A DNA stretch of 64,000 nt from Bacillota bacterium (GTDB lineage Bacteria > Bacillota > Clostridia > Oscillospirales > Ruminococcaceae), in contig JAEWAB010000004.1 in the NCBI GenBank assembly GCA_023391875.1, positions 558,001-622,000 on the forward strand. Reading direction: 5' to 3'. Within the stretch, counting starts at the first letter, position 1; each line of letters starts with the position of its first letter. Below the pieces are notes generated by a model. It was not told the DNA's origin. It was given only the letters and a program-made list of their open reading frames with translations, and did no database searches. Below, piece after piece: positions 40,981 through 50,099 of this stretch. The position numbers and the translations under genes were made by a program.

Positions 40981-43266
40981 ATGGCTAAGATAGCGGATAG
41001 ATATTACATAGACCACCCATGGATGATTGTGGAAGAGGGCTTTAATCCGGAGTACGCGTTGGTTTCCGAATCGGTTTTTTCTTTGGGCAACGAGCACATG
41101 GGTGTGAGAGGGTATTTCGACGAGGGGTACGGTAACAGTACCCTGCAGGGCAGCTACATGAGCGGCGTTTACGAAGAGGCGCCGGGCGCCCAAAGCGGCT
41201 ATAAAGGCATGGTGGATAAAACCTATTTCATGGTCAATACCGTGGATTGGCTCACCTTTAAGCCGGAACTTGACGGCGAGGCCCTCGACCTTGCAACCAG
41301 CAAGTTTACTGATTTTAAGCGTGTTTTAGACCTCCGCACCGGCGTGCTCACCCGAAGCTTTGTATGGGTTACCCACTCGGGCAAGGAGCTTAGGCTTACC
41401 TTCGAGCGCTTTTTGTCGATGCAGAGTGTGTGCTTCGGCGGGCAGCGGGTGACGATGCAGCCACTCAATTTCAGCGGCAGCATCACCGTATATGCGGGCT
41501 TGGATTTCTCTAGGCCCCACGTAACCGCCGGCAGGAACCTGTGGAATGTTTTTGAGTCCTCCTGCAAAGACAACGTATGCAGCATGCTGGCACAAACCCA
41601 GACCAGCGGCAAAACCGTGTTTGCAATCTGCCGTTTTACAGGCGATATCGCCTCCTGCACGCCGCAGCCGTTTGAGGATAAAAAGGCGGCGGTAGAGCTG
41701 ACGGTATCTCTAACACAGGGCAAAGCGTCGGTGGTTACGCGTTTGTACGAAAGCCTTGCATTCCCCGGGGCGGTGGGCGCAGCCGAGCAGGCGGAGTGTG
41801 TCGCTGCCGGTGAAGCGCTGCTTACGGCGGACTACGACAGCTTGTTAAAGCTTTCGGCCGCTTGGTGGGAGGCCGCATGGCGCCGCTCAGATATTGAGAT
41901 TCAGGGCGACGACCTAAACCAGCAGGGCATACGCTTTTGCATCTTCCAGATGCATCAGACCTACCACGGCGCGGAAGAAAGCTCGGTAATCGGTGCCAAG
42001 GGGCTTACGGGTGAGGCCTATAACGGCAACACCTTCTGGGATACCGAGACCTACTGCCTGCCGTTTTATCTGTTCGATAACCCCGAGGCGGCCAGAACAC
42101 TGCTGGTGTTCCGCTACAATACACTCGACAGCGCGCGCAGAAGGGCAAAGGCACTCGACTGTGAGGGTGCGTTTTACCCCATCGCCACCATCAGCGGCGA
42201 GGAGTGCTGCACCTTATGGCAGCACGCGAGCCTGCAGCTACAGCCGTCCACTGCCGTGGCCTACGGCATCTTGCATTATGTAAAGCTCACAAACGATACG
42301 GTGTTTTTATACCGTTACGGCGCCGAGATGCTGGCGGAAATCTGCCGTATGCTTGTTACGCGCGGCGACTTCAGCCCGAGCGGCCTCTACGGCTACTACG
42401 GCGTCATGGGCCCCGATGAGTTCCAGATGATGGTGAACAACAACTGCTACACCAACTACATGGGCAAGGTTACCTTGAAGTATGCCCTTGAGGTGTTTGA
42501 GCAGATGAAGAAGGACGCCCCCGCGCAGTACGACGCGCTTGCCAAAGCCATCCACCTGCGGGAGGAGGAGTTTGCCCGCTGGAAGACCATCGCCGAGAAG
42601 ATGTTTATCCCCTATGACGATACCACCAAGCTGTTTGAACAGCATGAGGGCTTCTACAATCTGCCGCATGTGGATGTAGACACCATCCCGATAGAGGATT
42701 TTCCGCTCTACCACCACTGGACGTACGACCGCATCTACCGCAACGACATGATCAAGCAGCCCGATGTACTGATGATGATGCTGTTGTACAGTTCCCGCTT
42801 TACGCAAGAGCAGAAGCTTAAGAACTACGAGTTTTACGAGCCCAAGTGTATCCACGAAAGCTCCCTTTCCCCCTCGGTGCACTCCATTCTGGCGTGCGAG
42901 CTGGGCAAGTATCGGGAGGCCTACGATTTCTTCGGCTTTGCGACCCGTATGGATTTAGACAACTACAACCGCAACTCGGGTGAGGGCTTGCATACCACCT
43001 CGATTGCCGCCGCGTGGATGAACATTGTTTACGGCTTCGGCGGCTTGCGGTCGGACGGCGAGATTATCAGCCTGTCGCCTACCATTCCCGAGGCGTGGCA
43101 GTCTTACACCTTCCGCTTCCTTGCGGGCGGTGAGGTTGTCGTGGCGCGCATAGATAAAACCCATGTTCACCTTGCAACGGTCAGCGGCAAAGAGGTTGCG
43201 CTCTCAGTGTACGGCGAAAAAACAACGGTAGGCTCTGAGTTATCCATTCGTTTGCATAACGATTAA
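40981..43266 (+). CDS. GH65 family disaccharide phosphorylase (type A)
   Basis: 761 residues. GH65 (alpha/alpha)6-barrel enzyme acting by phosphorolysis. N-terminal beta domain starts ADRYYIDHPWMIVEEGFNPE, with ESVFSLGNEHMGVRG (family strand). Proposed catalytic acid E480 in MGPDEFQMMVNNN, an unusual form of the GPDEYH-NN motif; phosphate loop HESSLSPS from H625. The family covers maltose, trehalose, kojibiose, nigerose and related phosphorylases giving beta-glucose 1-phosphate; the beta-phosphoglucomutase gene downstream fits. The disaccharide cannot be named with confidence. ATG 40981 is chosen; TTG 40966 in frame is less suited. Confidence 0.92.
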   Translation: MAKIADRYYIDHPWMIVEEGFNPEYALVSESVFSLGNEHMGVRGYFDEGYGNSTLQGSYMSGVYEEAPGAQSGYKGMVDKTYFMVNTVDWLTFKPELDGEALDLATSKFTDFKRVLDLRTGVLTRSFVWVTHSGKELRLTFERFLSMQSVCFGGQRVTMQPLNFSGSITVYAGLDFSRPHVTAGRNLWNVFESSCKDNVCSMLAQTQTSGKTVFAICRFTGDIASCTPQPFEDKKAAVELTVSLTQGKASVVTRLYESLAFPGAVGAAEQAECVAAGEALLTADYDSLLKLSAAWWEAAWRRSDIEIQGDDLNQQGIRFCIFQMHQTYHGAEESSVIGAKGLTGEAYNGNTFWDTETYCLPFYLFDNPEAARTLLVFRYNTLDSARRRAKALDCEGAFYPIATISGEECCTLWQHASLQLQPSTAVAYGILHYVKLTNDTVFLYRYGAEMLAEICRMLVTRGDFSPSGLYGYYGVMGPDEFQMMVNNNCYTNYMGKVTLKYALEVFEQMKKDAPAQYDALAKAIHLREEEFARWKTIAEKMFIPYDDTTKLFEQHEGFYNLPHVDVDTIPIEDFPLYHHWTYDRIYRNDMIKQPDVLMMMLLYSSRFTQEQKLKNYEFYEPKCIHESSLSPSVHSILACELGKYREAYDFFGFATRMDLDNYNRNSGEGLHTTSIAAAWMNIVYGFGGLRSDGEIISLSPTIPEAWQSYTFRFLAGGEVVVARIDKTHVHLATVSGKEVALSVYGEKTTVGSELSIRLHND

Positions 43267-43368
43267 CAGCTTAAAGGAAGATAGCGCAGGCAGCCATGCT
43301 TGTGCTATTTCCATGTACGACCGTCTGATGTGTGAAATTGCGAGGAAAAGGGGAGTATTCCGTTAAAT

Positions 43369-45555
43369 ATGGAGTGGAAGATAGAAGAATCCGCTTGCCG
43401 CGAGGAGGATATTGCCGACCTCGGCAACCGCTATCTCATCGGCAACGGTTATATGGGCGTGCGCGGCACGCTGGAGGAATACCGCAAGGAGCAGCTGGCG
43501 GCGGTAAACCTTGCGGGCATCTACGATAAAGCAGGCGACGGCTGGCGGGAGCCGCTGAACGCGCCCAACGGCCTGTATGCCTTTGTTTCTTACAAAGGAA
43601 TCGATTACACGCTTCCCCAAAGGGAGCCACAGGCGCATACCCGGTGTTTAAACTTCAGGCGCGCGTTGTTTTCGCGCAAAACGGTGTGGGATACGCCCGA
43701 TGGTGCGCTTACAATCGAAAGCGAGCGTTTTGCGGGTATCCATAACTGCCACCTGCTGGTTCAGCGCCTGAGCGTCACCGCGGCATTTGACGGCGAGGTT
43801 ACGCTCACCGCCGGCATAGACGGCGATGTGTGGGACATTAACGGCCCGCACTATGCCAAGATCACCGCGCAAAACGAAGGGGATGCCCTTACCGTTTCGG
43901 CGGTGGCGGGCGAAACGGGCGCGCGGGTTGCGGTGTGCGAGTATACACTGGCCCCGGAGGGCTGCACCGCAGGCGTTACCTGTGAGCAATACCTGCTTAC
44001 CAGACAATACACGATTGCCGCAAAGGCGGGGGAAACCTACCCCTTTGAGCGGTTTATCGCCGTATATACCACCCATGATACCGAAGACCCCGAGGCAGCC
44101 GCGAATACCTGCGCCAAGCAGGCCATGCAGCGTGGGGTGGCTGCCGAGCTGAAAGAGCACATTGCCGCATGGGAAAGGCTGTGGAGCATGTCCGAGGTGC
44201 TGATTGAGGGGGATGACGCCGCCATGCGGGCGCTCAACTACTCCCTTTACCACCTGCACTGTATCGCACCGCGCCACAGCAAGAGCATGTCTATCCCCGC
44301 GCGCGGGCTTTCGGGCCAAACCTATAAGGGCGCGGTGTTTTGGGATACCGAGATGTTCATGCTCGATTTCTTCCTTTACACCGAGCCGCAAACCGCAAGA
44401 ACCCTGCTAAAGTACCGCATCGATTCCCTTGAGGGCGCCTTAAAAAAGGCGAAGGCCTACGGGCTGGAGGGAGCCTTCTACGCGTGGGAGAGTCAGGAAG
44501 GCGGGTTTGACGCCTGCTCCGACTACAATGTTACCGACGTGTTTACCGGCAGACCGATGCGCACCTTCTTTAAGGATAAGCAGATACATATCTCGTCGGC
44601 GGTGGCTTACGCCATCATGAAGTATCTGCGCGATACGGGCGACCTTTCGCTGCTCGTCGAGGGCGGCGCGCGCGTGCTTGTGGAGTGCGCGAGGTTTTAC
44701 CGCTCCTGCATGGTCAAGCGCGTAAACCAGAGCCGCTATGAGCTGTGGGATGTGATAGGCCCTGACGAGTACCACGAGCGTATCAACAACAACGCCTACA
44801 CCAACCGCATGGCGCGGTTTACGCTGCTCGCCGCCATAGACGCGGTAAAGCTGCTGCGCACCGCTTCGGAGGAAGCCTATCAGGCGCTTAGTGAGCGCTA
44901 TACCCTTGAAACTGAGCTTGCGGCGTTTGAAGAGGCGGCAGATAAGCTGTTTATCCCGCAGCCGGGCGCGCAGACCGGTATCATCGAGCAGTTCGACGGC
45001 TATTTTGAGATGGAGGAGACCACCCCCGCCGAGCTGAAAACACGGCTGCTGCACCCCAAGGAGTACTGGGGCGGCGCCTATGGCATCGCCTCGCACACCA
45101 AGGTTATCAAGCAGGCAGATGTCGTAACCATGCTAACACTGTTTGCCGATGAATACAGCGACGAGGTTCGCAAAAATAACTGGGAGTACTACGAGCCGCG
45201 CACCGAGCACGGTTCTTCGCTCAGCGCCTGTATGTACGCCCTGCTCGCCTGCACCTTCGGGCGGCAGGAGCTTGCCTACCCCTATTTTATCAAAACGGCC
45301 AATGCCGACCTTGCGGGCGGCGGAAAGCAATGGGCAGGCCTTGTGTACATCGGCGGCACACACCCAGCCGCGGCGGGCGGCGCGTGGATGACGGCAATCA
45401 AGGGTTTTGCCGGTTTTACCACCGCAAACGGCAGCGTACAGGTATGCCCGAGGCTGCCGGACGGCTGGAAGCGCCTTTCGTTTAAGGTATGCCTGCGCGG
45501 CGAAATCTATCGGGTAGACATTCGGGACGGGCAGAGCACTGTTACCAAGCTGTAA
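43369..45555 (+). CDS. GH65 family disaccharide phosphorylase (type B)
   Basis: 728 residues. Second GH65 enzyme, clearly different from the first: N terminus WKIEESACREEDIADLGNRY and the strand YLIGNGYMGVRG; catalytic acid E467 in the classical IGPDEYHERINNN; phosphate loop HGSSLSAC from H614. It resembles kojibiose/trehalose-type phosphorylases in these motifs, but naming a substrate would be guesswork. Two phosphorylases with different motifs beside one importer suggest two linkages in the same substrate family. GGGGAG lies about 12 bases before ATG 43369. Confidence 0.92.
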   Translation: MEWKIEESACREEDIADLGNRYLIGNGYMGVRGTLEEYRKEQLAAVNLAGIYDKAGDGWREPLNAPNGLYAFVSYKGIDYTLPQREPQAHTRCLNFRRALFSRKTVWDTPDGALTIESERFAGIHNCHLLVQRLSVTAAFDGEVTLTAGIDGDVWDINGPHYAKITAQNEGDALTVSAVAGETGARVAVCEYTLAPEGCTAGVTCEQYLLTRQYTIAAKAGETYPFERFIAVYTTHDTEDPEAAANTCAKQAMQRGVAAELKEHIAAWERLWSMSEVLIEGDDAAMRALNYSLYHLHCIAPRHSKSMSIPARGLSGQTYKGAVFWDTEMFMLDFFLYTEPQTARTLLKYRIDSLEGALKKAKAYGLEGAFYAWESQEGGFDACSDYNVTDVFTGRPMRTFFKDKQIHISSAVAYAIMKYLRDTGDLSLLVEGGARVLVECARFYRSCMVKRVNQSRYELWDVIGPDEYHERINNNAYTNRMARFTLLAAIDAVKLLRTASEEAYQALSERYTLETELAAFEEAADKLFIPQPGAQTGIIEQFDGYFEMEETTPAELKTRLLHPKEYWGGAYGIASHTKVIKQADVVTMLTLFADEYSDEVRKNNWEYYEPRTEHGSSLSACMYALLACTFGRQELAYPYFIKTANADLAGGGKQWAGLVYIGGTHPAAAGGAWMTAIKGFAGFTTANGSVQVCPRLPDGWKRLSFKVCLRGEIYRVDIRDGQSTVTKL

Positions 45556-45578
45556 ACGCTATAAACAATGGAAGAAAA

Positions 45579-45612
45579 ACAGGCATAGAACGCGAACGCA
45601 CTCTATGCCTGT
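45579..45612 (-). terminator. terminator between convergent GH65 and lacI genes
   Basis: ACAGGCATAGA (45579-45589) pairs with TCTATGCCTGT (45602-45612). On the minus strand TTTTTC follows, so it terminates lacI; it may also reduce read-through from the plus strand. Confidence 0.75.
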
Positions 45613-45634
45613 CATAAAAATTCCTTTTAAAGTT

Positions 45635-46648
45635 TTACAGGATGCTTTTTACGCTGTTGCGCTTAACAAGGCTTACTGGCAGGATCACCTCACGCTCTAG
45701 GATGGGCAGCCCCTCGAGACGCTTCATCATAAACTCCACCGCGATACGGCCCTTTTCAGCGGCGTCCTGATGCACGGTGGTAAGCGCCGGTGTGGTAAGG
45801 CGGCAAAGGCTGATATCATCGAAGCCTACCACCGAGACATCGTCCGGTACATGCAGCCCGCTTTCCTGCAGGCCCGCCATAATACCGGCGGCAAGGATGT
45901 CGGCGGTTGCAAACACGGCGGTGATCCCGTTAATCCGTGAAAGCCGCTTGCCCAAAGCGATGCCTTTATCCACCGTAATCTCATGCTCAAAGACGTATTC
46001 GGGCTTAAACTGCAGCCCGTTGTCATAAAGGGCCTGCTTATACCCCTTCAAACGCTCGCTTACAACGCCGCGCGGGTGGATGACGGGCGAGGCGAAGATG
46101 ATTTCCTTGTGGCCCTTGTCGATCAGGTATTTGGTGGCGATATAGCCGCCTTTGTAGTCTTCGAGGCCGACATTCTGTACGTTTGGGTAGTCGATGTAGC
46201 TATCTATCAGCACGATGGGGATGTTCACCGCTTTCAGGGTCTGAAAGAAGTCATCCTCAAACATACCGGTAAAGAACATGCCGTCCACATTCCAGTTTTT
46301 CAAAAACGCCAGCAGATCGTTGCTGTCCTCAACGGTTCGCAGCATCAGATAATACCCGTTTTCGCGCAAAACCTGCTCGATAGACCCAATAAACGCCGAA
46401 TGAAACGGGTCTTCCACAAAGCTGCCGCTCGCCTTGGGCACCAGATGGTTGATCATCCCTATTACCTTGGAGGAGTTGGAAACCAAAGCCCGTGCCGACA
46501 TGTTGGGCGTGTAATCAAGGCGCTTGATAATTTCGTTAATCTTATTGATCGTTTCGGGAGATACGCGGGAAGATTTCCCGTGAATAACGTTAGACACGGT
46601 GGTGTAGCTTACCCCGGCCTCTTTTGCAATATCTTTAATGGTAGCCAT
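45635..46648 (-). CDS. LacI family transcriptional repressor of the alpha-glucoside locus
   Basis: 337 residues. DNA-binding headpiece MATIKDIAKEAGVSYTTVSN, hinge helix region, then the periplasmic-binding-like sensor domain (VIGMINHLVPKA, PIVLIDSYID, VVGFDDISLCRLTTPALTTV). ATG 46648 is preceded by GGGGGTG at 8 bases; the frame is open further but the family starts here. Its own promoter and that of the importer gene share a palindrome of the LacI operator type, so it most likely represses both and is released by an imported sugar or sugar phosphate. Confidence 0.95.
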   Translation of the reverse strand: MATIKDIAKEAGVSYTTVSNVIHGKSSRVSPETINKINEIIKRLDYTPNMSARALVSNSSKVIGMINHLVPKASGSFVEDPFHSAFIGSIEQVLRENGYYLMLRTVEDSNDLLAFLKNWNVDGMFFTGMFEDDFFQTLKAVNIPIVLIDSYIDYPNVQNVGLEDYKGGYIATKYLIDKGHKEIIFASPVIHPRGVVSERLKGYKQALYDNGLQFKPEYVFEHEITVDKGIALGKRLSRINGITAVFATADILAAGIMAGLQESGLHVPDDVSVVGFDDISLCRLTTPALTTVHQDAAEKGRIAVEFMMKRLEGLPILEREVILPVSLVKRNSVKSIL

Positions 46649-46670
46649 ACACAAACACCCCCTAACCTTT

Positions 46671-46699
46671 AGTTTAACGTACAACGAACCGATTTTCAA
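46671..46699 (-). promoter_or_regulatory. promoter of lacI
   Basis: Minus strand: TTGAAA (46694-46699), 17-base spacer, TAAACT (46671-46676). The operator 46672-46685 covers the -10 box and part of the spacer. Confidence 0.65.
46672..46685. promoter_or_regulatory. LacI-type operator O2
   Basis: GTTTAACGTACAAC, matching the reverse complement of the O1 site 37288-37301 (GTTTAACGTTCAAC) at 13 of 14 bases. It lies between the divergent lacI and beta-phosphoglucomutase genes and so may control both. Confidence 0.72.
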
Positions 46700-46753
46700 T
46701 AGCAATTTAAATAATACTACAAAATGCGAAGAAAAGATAGGAGAATTTTTACA

Positions 46754-47404
46754 ATGCAAAAGGCGGTTATTTTTGATCTTGACGGTGTATTGGTTTCTAC
46801 CGACGCACTTCATTTTAAGGCCTGGCAGCGCATTGCTAAGGACCTTGGTATCACCACCTTCACCGAGGCAGATAACCTCAGGCAGCGCGGGGTAAGCCGC
46901 GAGCAGTCGCTTGAGGTGGTGCTGGAGAAAGCCGGGGCGGTTTATACCCCCGAACAGAAGCGGGAGCTGTGCGAGCGCAAGAACAACTATTATAAAGAAA
47001 TGCTCGCAACGCTCGATGAAACCGCCGTACTCGCGGGCGCAGTAGATACCTTAAACTATCTCAAAGGCAAGGGCGTTTTGGTTGCGGTGGGCTCGGTAAG
47101 CAAAAACACCCCCGAGATCTTAAAACGCACGAGGCTTGAGGGGTATATCGACAAGGTGAGCTGCGGCCTCGATATCACCCGTTCCAAACCCGACCCCGAG
47201 GTGTTTCTGGTAGCGGCGAAAAAGCTGGGCGTTTTACCCGAGCACTGTCTGGTGGTGGAGGATTCGGAGGCCGGGCTTGTCGCCGCAAAGGCGGGCAACA
47301 TGGCGACTATCGGCGTGGGCACCGCGCAGGGCAGCTTACATGCCGATTATTCGTCCCCCTCGCTCGCGGGGAATATTCCCTGGGAAAAGCTCCTGAGGGT
47401 ATAA
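46754..47404 (+). CDS. pgmB: beta-phosphoglucomutase
   Basis: 216 residues. HAD-superfamily mutase converting beta-glucose 1-phosphate to glucose 6-phosphate through a beta-glucose 1,6-bisphosphate intermediate. Seen: nucleophile pair in FDLDGVLVSTDALHF, cap-domain signature RQRGVSREQSLEVVLE that distinguishes this family from other HAD phosphatases, GSVSKNTPEILKR and the metal loop VVEDSEAGLVAAKA. This is precisely the product-use step after GH65 phosphorolysis. ATG 46754 follows ATAGGAG by about 10 bases; 105 bases separate it from the divergent lacI. Confidence 0.95.
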   Translation: MQKAVIFDLDGVLVSTDALHFKAWQRIAKDLGITTFTEADNLRQRGVSREQSLEVVLEKAGAVYTPEQKRELCERKNNYYKEMLATLDETAVLAGAVDTLNYLKGKGVLVAVGSVSKNTPEILKRTRLEGYIDKVSCGLDITRSKPDPEVFLVAAKKLGVLPEHCLVVEDSEAGLVAAKAGNMATIGVGTAQGSLHADYSSPSLAGNIPWEKLLRV

Positions 47405-47515
47405 CCGCAGCGTCGGGACATGAACCTTAATTTATAGGGCGCGGGCTCTTTTGGGTTCAGCGGGGCGTGTGTCCTATGAACTATCAATTTATCATGGAAG
47501 GCGGAGGATTAAACT

Positions 47516-49075
47516 ATGGCTCAAGCGGTTGAAACCGTAAAAGGCAAACTGGGCACCGTTTTACTCATTGTTCTTGGGGCAATCACGGTATTATCGGTAG
47601 GGGTATGCCTCTACCTGACATTCTCAGGAGGAGAAACAGTGGAACCAAAGCTCGTTTTATATGAAGGCCCTAAATCGCTGGGGGACGCGACCCCCGCAGA
47701 CCTCGAAACCGCGCCGGAGAATAAGCGCGACATCACACTCAAGCATTGCACCGACACCGCGATTAGCGTGAACGGTTACGATGCCTTCGTGTACGATACC
47801 AATGTCAACAACGGCCACACCTGGAGCAGCGATTATATCCCCGCGCTTTCCCGCACCCCTATGACCTACTTTGATTTTGAAGGCAAGGCACAGATTAAGA
47901 TAACCCTCACCGAAGCGGAGCTCACCTCGGCGGTGGTTACCCCCAAGCGCTACGGCATCCAGCCGAAGGTGGACGCCAAGAATAAAACCATCGAGTTCAC
48001 CGTTACCGAGCCGGGCTTTTACACCGTAGAGCTTAACGGCAGTATAGAGCGCGCCATACATATCTTCGCAAACCCGATTGAGCAGAACCCGCCCAAGCAG
48101 GGCGACGAGGGCGTTGTATACATCGGCCCCGGCGAGTGGAACATCGACACCATCGACGTGGAAGACGGCCAGACGCTCTACCTCGCGGGTGGCGCCGTGG
48201 TGCACGGCATGGTTCGCGCCAAGAATGTAAACAACGTCAAGATTCTCGGCCGCGGCATCATCGACGGCTCCTACAACCCCACATGGAAGGGCACGTCGGC
48301 CCTTCTGCCGATGATCATCGATGGCTGCGACGGCGTGGAGGTGGAGGGCATTATCCTGCTCAACTCCAACGCGTGGGTGGTTAACTCGTTACAGACCTCC
48401 AACGCCACGCTCAGCAACATCAAGATCATCTCCTGCCGCCCGAACGGCGACGGCATCTCACTGCAGTCCTGCAAGAACTACACGGTGCAAAACTCGTTTG
48501 TGCGCAGCTGGGACGACAGTCTGGTGGTTAAAAACTACGCCGATAGTACAGAAGGTATTCATTTTAAAGGCGTCACGATCTGGACCGATCTCGCCCAATC
48601 GATGGAGGTCGGCTACGAGACCAACCGCGGCAACACCCCCGATGCCTTTATTAAGGATGTATCCTTTGAGGATATCACCGTGCTGCACAACTTCCACAAG
48701 CCCGTTATCTCGATACACAACGCAGACGACGCGCTGATAGAGGGCGTTACCTATAAGAACATTACGGTAGAGGACGCGGCTATGGGCGCTGGCGACGCGG
48801 GCGACAACAAGCAGCTGATTGATATCGCCATTGTGAAGAACGATAACTGGAGCACCACCCAAGAGCGCGGGCAGGTGAGAGACGTTACCATCGACGGCGT
48901 AACGGTGCTCGGCGGCAGCTTCCCGCCCTCGCGTATCATCGGCTACGACGACACCCACACCGTAGAGGGTGTTACCATTAAGAACCTGCAAATTCTCGGC
49001 AAGCGCATTGCCTCGTTTGAAGAGGGGCAGTTTGAGATCGACAGCCAATCCACCAAGAATATCGTGATCGAATAG
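47516..49075 (+). CDS. membrane-anchored GH28/GH49-like parallel beta-helix protein
   Basis: 519 residues. One N-terminal membrane anchor (about 13-36), then a beta-sandwich domain (about 60-180; TPKRYGIQPKVDAKNK, FYTVELNGSIERAIHIFANP), then a right-handed beta-helix beginning at GQTLYLAGGAVVHG. In the helix D312 (NGDGI) and D333-D334 (SWDD) have the 21/22 spacing of the three catalytic Asp of GH28; the GHG histidine motif of polygalacturonases is absent (AQSMEVGYE instead). GH49 (dextranase, isopullulanase), the sister family in clan GH-N, also pairs a beta-sandwich with a beta-helix and uses three Asp. An outer-face alpha-glucan-cleaving enzyme would fit the neighbours; this is inference. 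GGAGGA precedes ATG 47516. Confidence 0.8.
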   Translation: MAQAVETVKGKLGTVLLIVLGAITVLSVGVCLYLTFSGGETVEPKLVLYEGPKSLGDATPADLETAPENKRDITLKHCTDTAISVNGYDAFVYDTNVNNGHTWSSDYIPALSRTPMTYFDFEGKAQIKITLTEAELTSAVVTPKRYGIQPKVDAKNKTIEFTVTEPGFYTVELNGSIERAIHIFANPIEQNPPKQGDEGVVYIGPGEWNIDTIDVEDGQTLYLAGGAVVHGMVRAKNVNNVKILGRGIIDGSYNPTWKGTSALLPMIIDGCDGVEVEGIILLNSNAWVVNSLQTSNATLSNIKIISCRPNGDGISLQSCKNYTVQNSFVRSWDDSLVVKNYADSTEGIHFKGVTIWTDLAQSMEVGYETNRGNTPDAFIKDVSFEDITVLHNFHKPVISIHNADDALIEGVTYKNITVEDAAMGAGDAGDNKQLIDIAIVKNDNWSTTQERGQVRDVTIDGVTVLGGSFPPSRIIGYDDTHTVEGVTIKNLQILGKRIASFEEGQFEIDSQSTKNIVIE

Positions 49076-49090
49076 GGAGGAGGATGCTTT

Positions 49091-49720
49091 ATGAACAAGA
49101 AGGTTTTCGTTGCCGCAGGGCTGGCGGTGTTGCTGCTGGCCAGTGTGACGGTATCCGCGCTGGAGCTTTCAAAAAGGAATACGGTTGCCATAAAGCCTGA
49201 GAATGTAACCACTGTCTCCGCCCCCGAGCAGACAGAGCCGCAGGAGCACCCCGATTTTAAGATGGAAGCATTCACCCCCGTTGCCCCTGAGGGCACCAAT
49301 ATCGCCATCAAAAAGAAGATCACCTCAAGCGGCGACCAGCCCAGCTGCTTCGCACGCAAGGCAATTGATGGCAATGCCGAGGGCGCCTCTTATTGGGAGG
49401 GCAAGGCCAACACCTTCCCCAATACCATCTCGCTGGATTTCGCGCAGGAGAGCAGCATCCATGCCGTTCGCATCTGCTTAAACCCCGAGTCGCTTTGGGA
49501 AAAACGCACCCAAACCTTCTCGGTAAAAACGAGCGCGGACGGTGAGAGCTATACCGAGCTGGTGCCCTCCGCCGACTATGCCTTCGACCCCAAAACCGGC
49601 AACTATGTGATTATTGACCTGCCCGAAGGCACCAAAACCCGCTATCTGCAGCTGGAGTTTACCGCCAACAGCTCCGCTACCGGCGGGCAGATTGCCGAGC
49701 TGGAGGTTTACAGCAAATAG
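49091..49720 (+). CDS. exported discoidin (F5/8 type C, CBM32-like) domain protein
   Basis: 209 residues. N-terminal signal or anchor (VFVAAGLAVLLLASVTVSA), a linker to about residue 70, then one F5/8C beta-sandwich (NIAIKKKITSSGDQPSC; AIDGNAEGASYWEGKA; TISLDFAQESSIHAVRI; TRYLQLEFTANS). Such domains bind carbohydrate. It starts 15 bases after the beta-helix gene with GGAGGAGG, so the two are translated together; in many related enzymes the same two modules are on one chain. Probably helps the beta-helix protein hold polymer at the cell surface. Confidence 0.85.
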   Translation: MNKKVFVAAGLAVLLLASVTVSALELSKRNTVAIKPENVTTVSAPEQTEPQEHPDFKMEAFTPVAPEGTNIAIKKKITSSGDQPSCFARKAIDGNAEGASYWEGKANTFPNTISLDFAQESSIHAVRICLNPESLWEKRTQTFSVKTSADGESYTELVPSADYAFDPKTGNYVIIDLPEGTKTRYLQLEFTANSSATGGQIAELEVYSK

Positions 49721-49817
49721 CCTTTTAATTTGTGTTTTTTAACTATTGTTGCTTTATTAATCTTAATGATTTTATAATGGCATATTGCTCATTGTTATAG
49801 TGTAACTCCCTTTCGCG

Positions 49818-49864
49818 GCAAACACCCCGGCGGGCCTCATACACAGGCTTGCCGGGGTGTTTGC
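49818..49864 (+). terminator. strong hairpin after the alpha-glucoside locus
   Basis: GCAAACACCCCGGC (49818-49831) pairs perfectly with GCCGGGGTGTTTGC (49851-49864). No T-run follows, yet its strength and place, 98 bases after the discoidin gene, suit an operon end. The rest of 49721-49916 is AT-rich with no gene. Confidence 0.65.
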
Positions 49865-49916
49865 TATCCTGTAAAAATTCGTGTTAAAAGATTGTTAAGA
49901 AAATGTTTATGATTGC

Positions 49917-49945
49917 TTGTCTTGAACGCCGGTTTATAGTATAAT
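49917..49945 (+). promoter_or_regulatory. promoter of the oadG-oadB unit
   Basis: TTGTCT (49917-49922), 17 bases, TATAAT (49940-49945). The 5' untranslated region would be about 148 bases. Confidence 0.6.
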
Positions 49946-50099
49946 AATTTTGATTTCGGTTATTTTATTGTTTGGCGAAACTGTACTGTAAAAAAGTTAC
50001 TCTTTTGTTGGTTTAGCCGTCATTGATGCTTTAAAGTCGGTTTTTTGCAAACAATATTAGCAATAACTATACTTTTTGTGGAGAAGGAGATTTTGTAGC

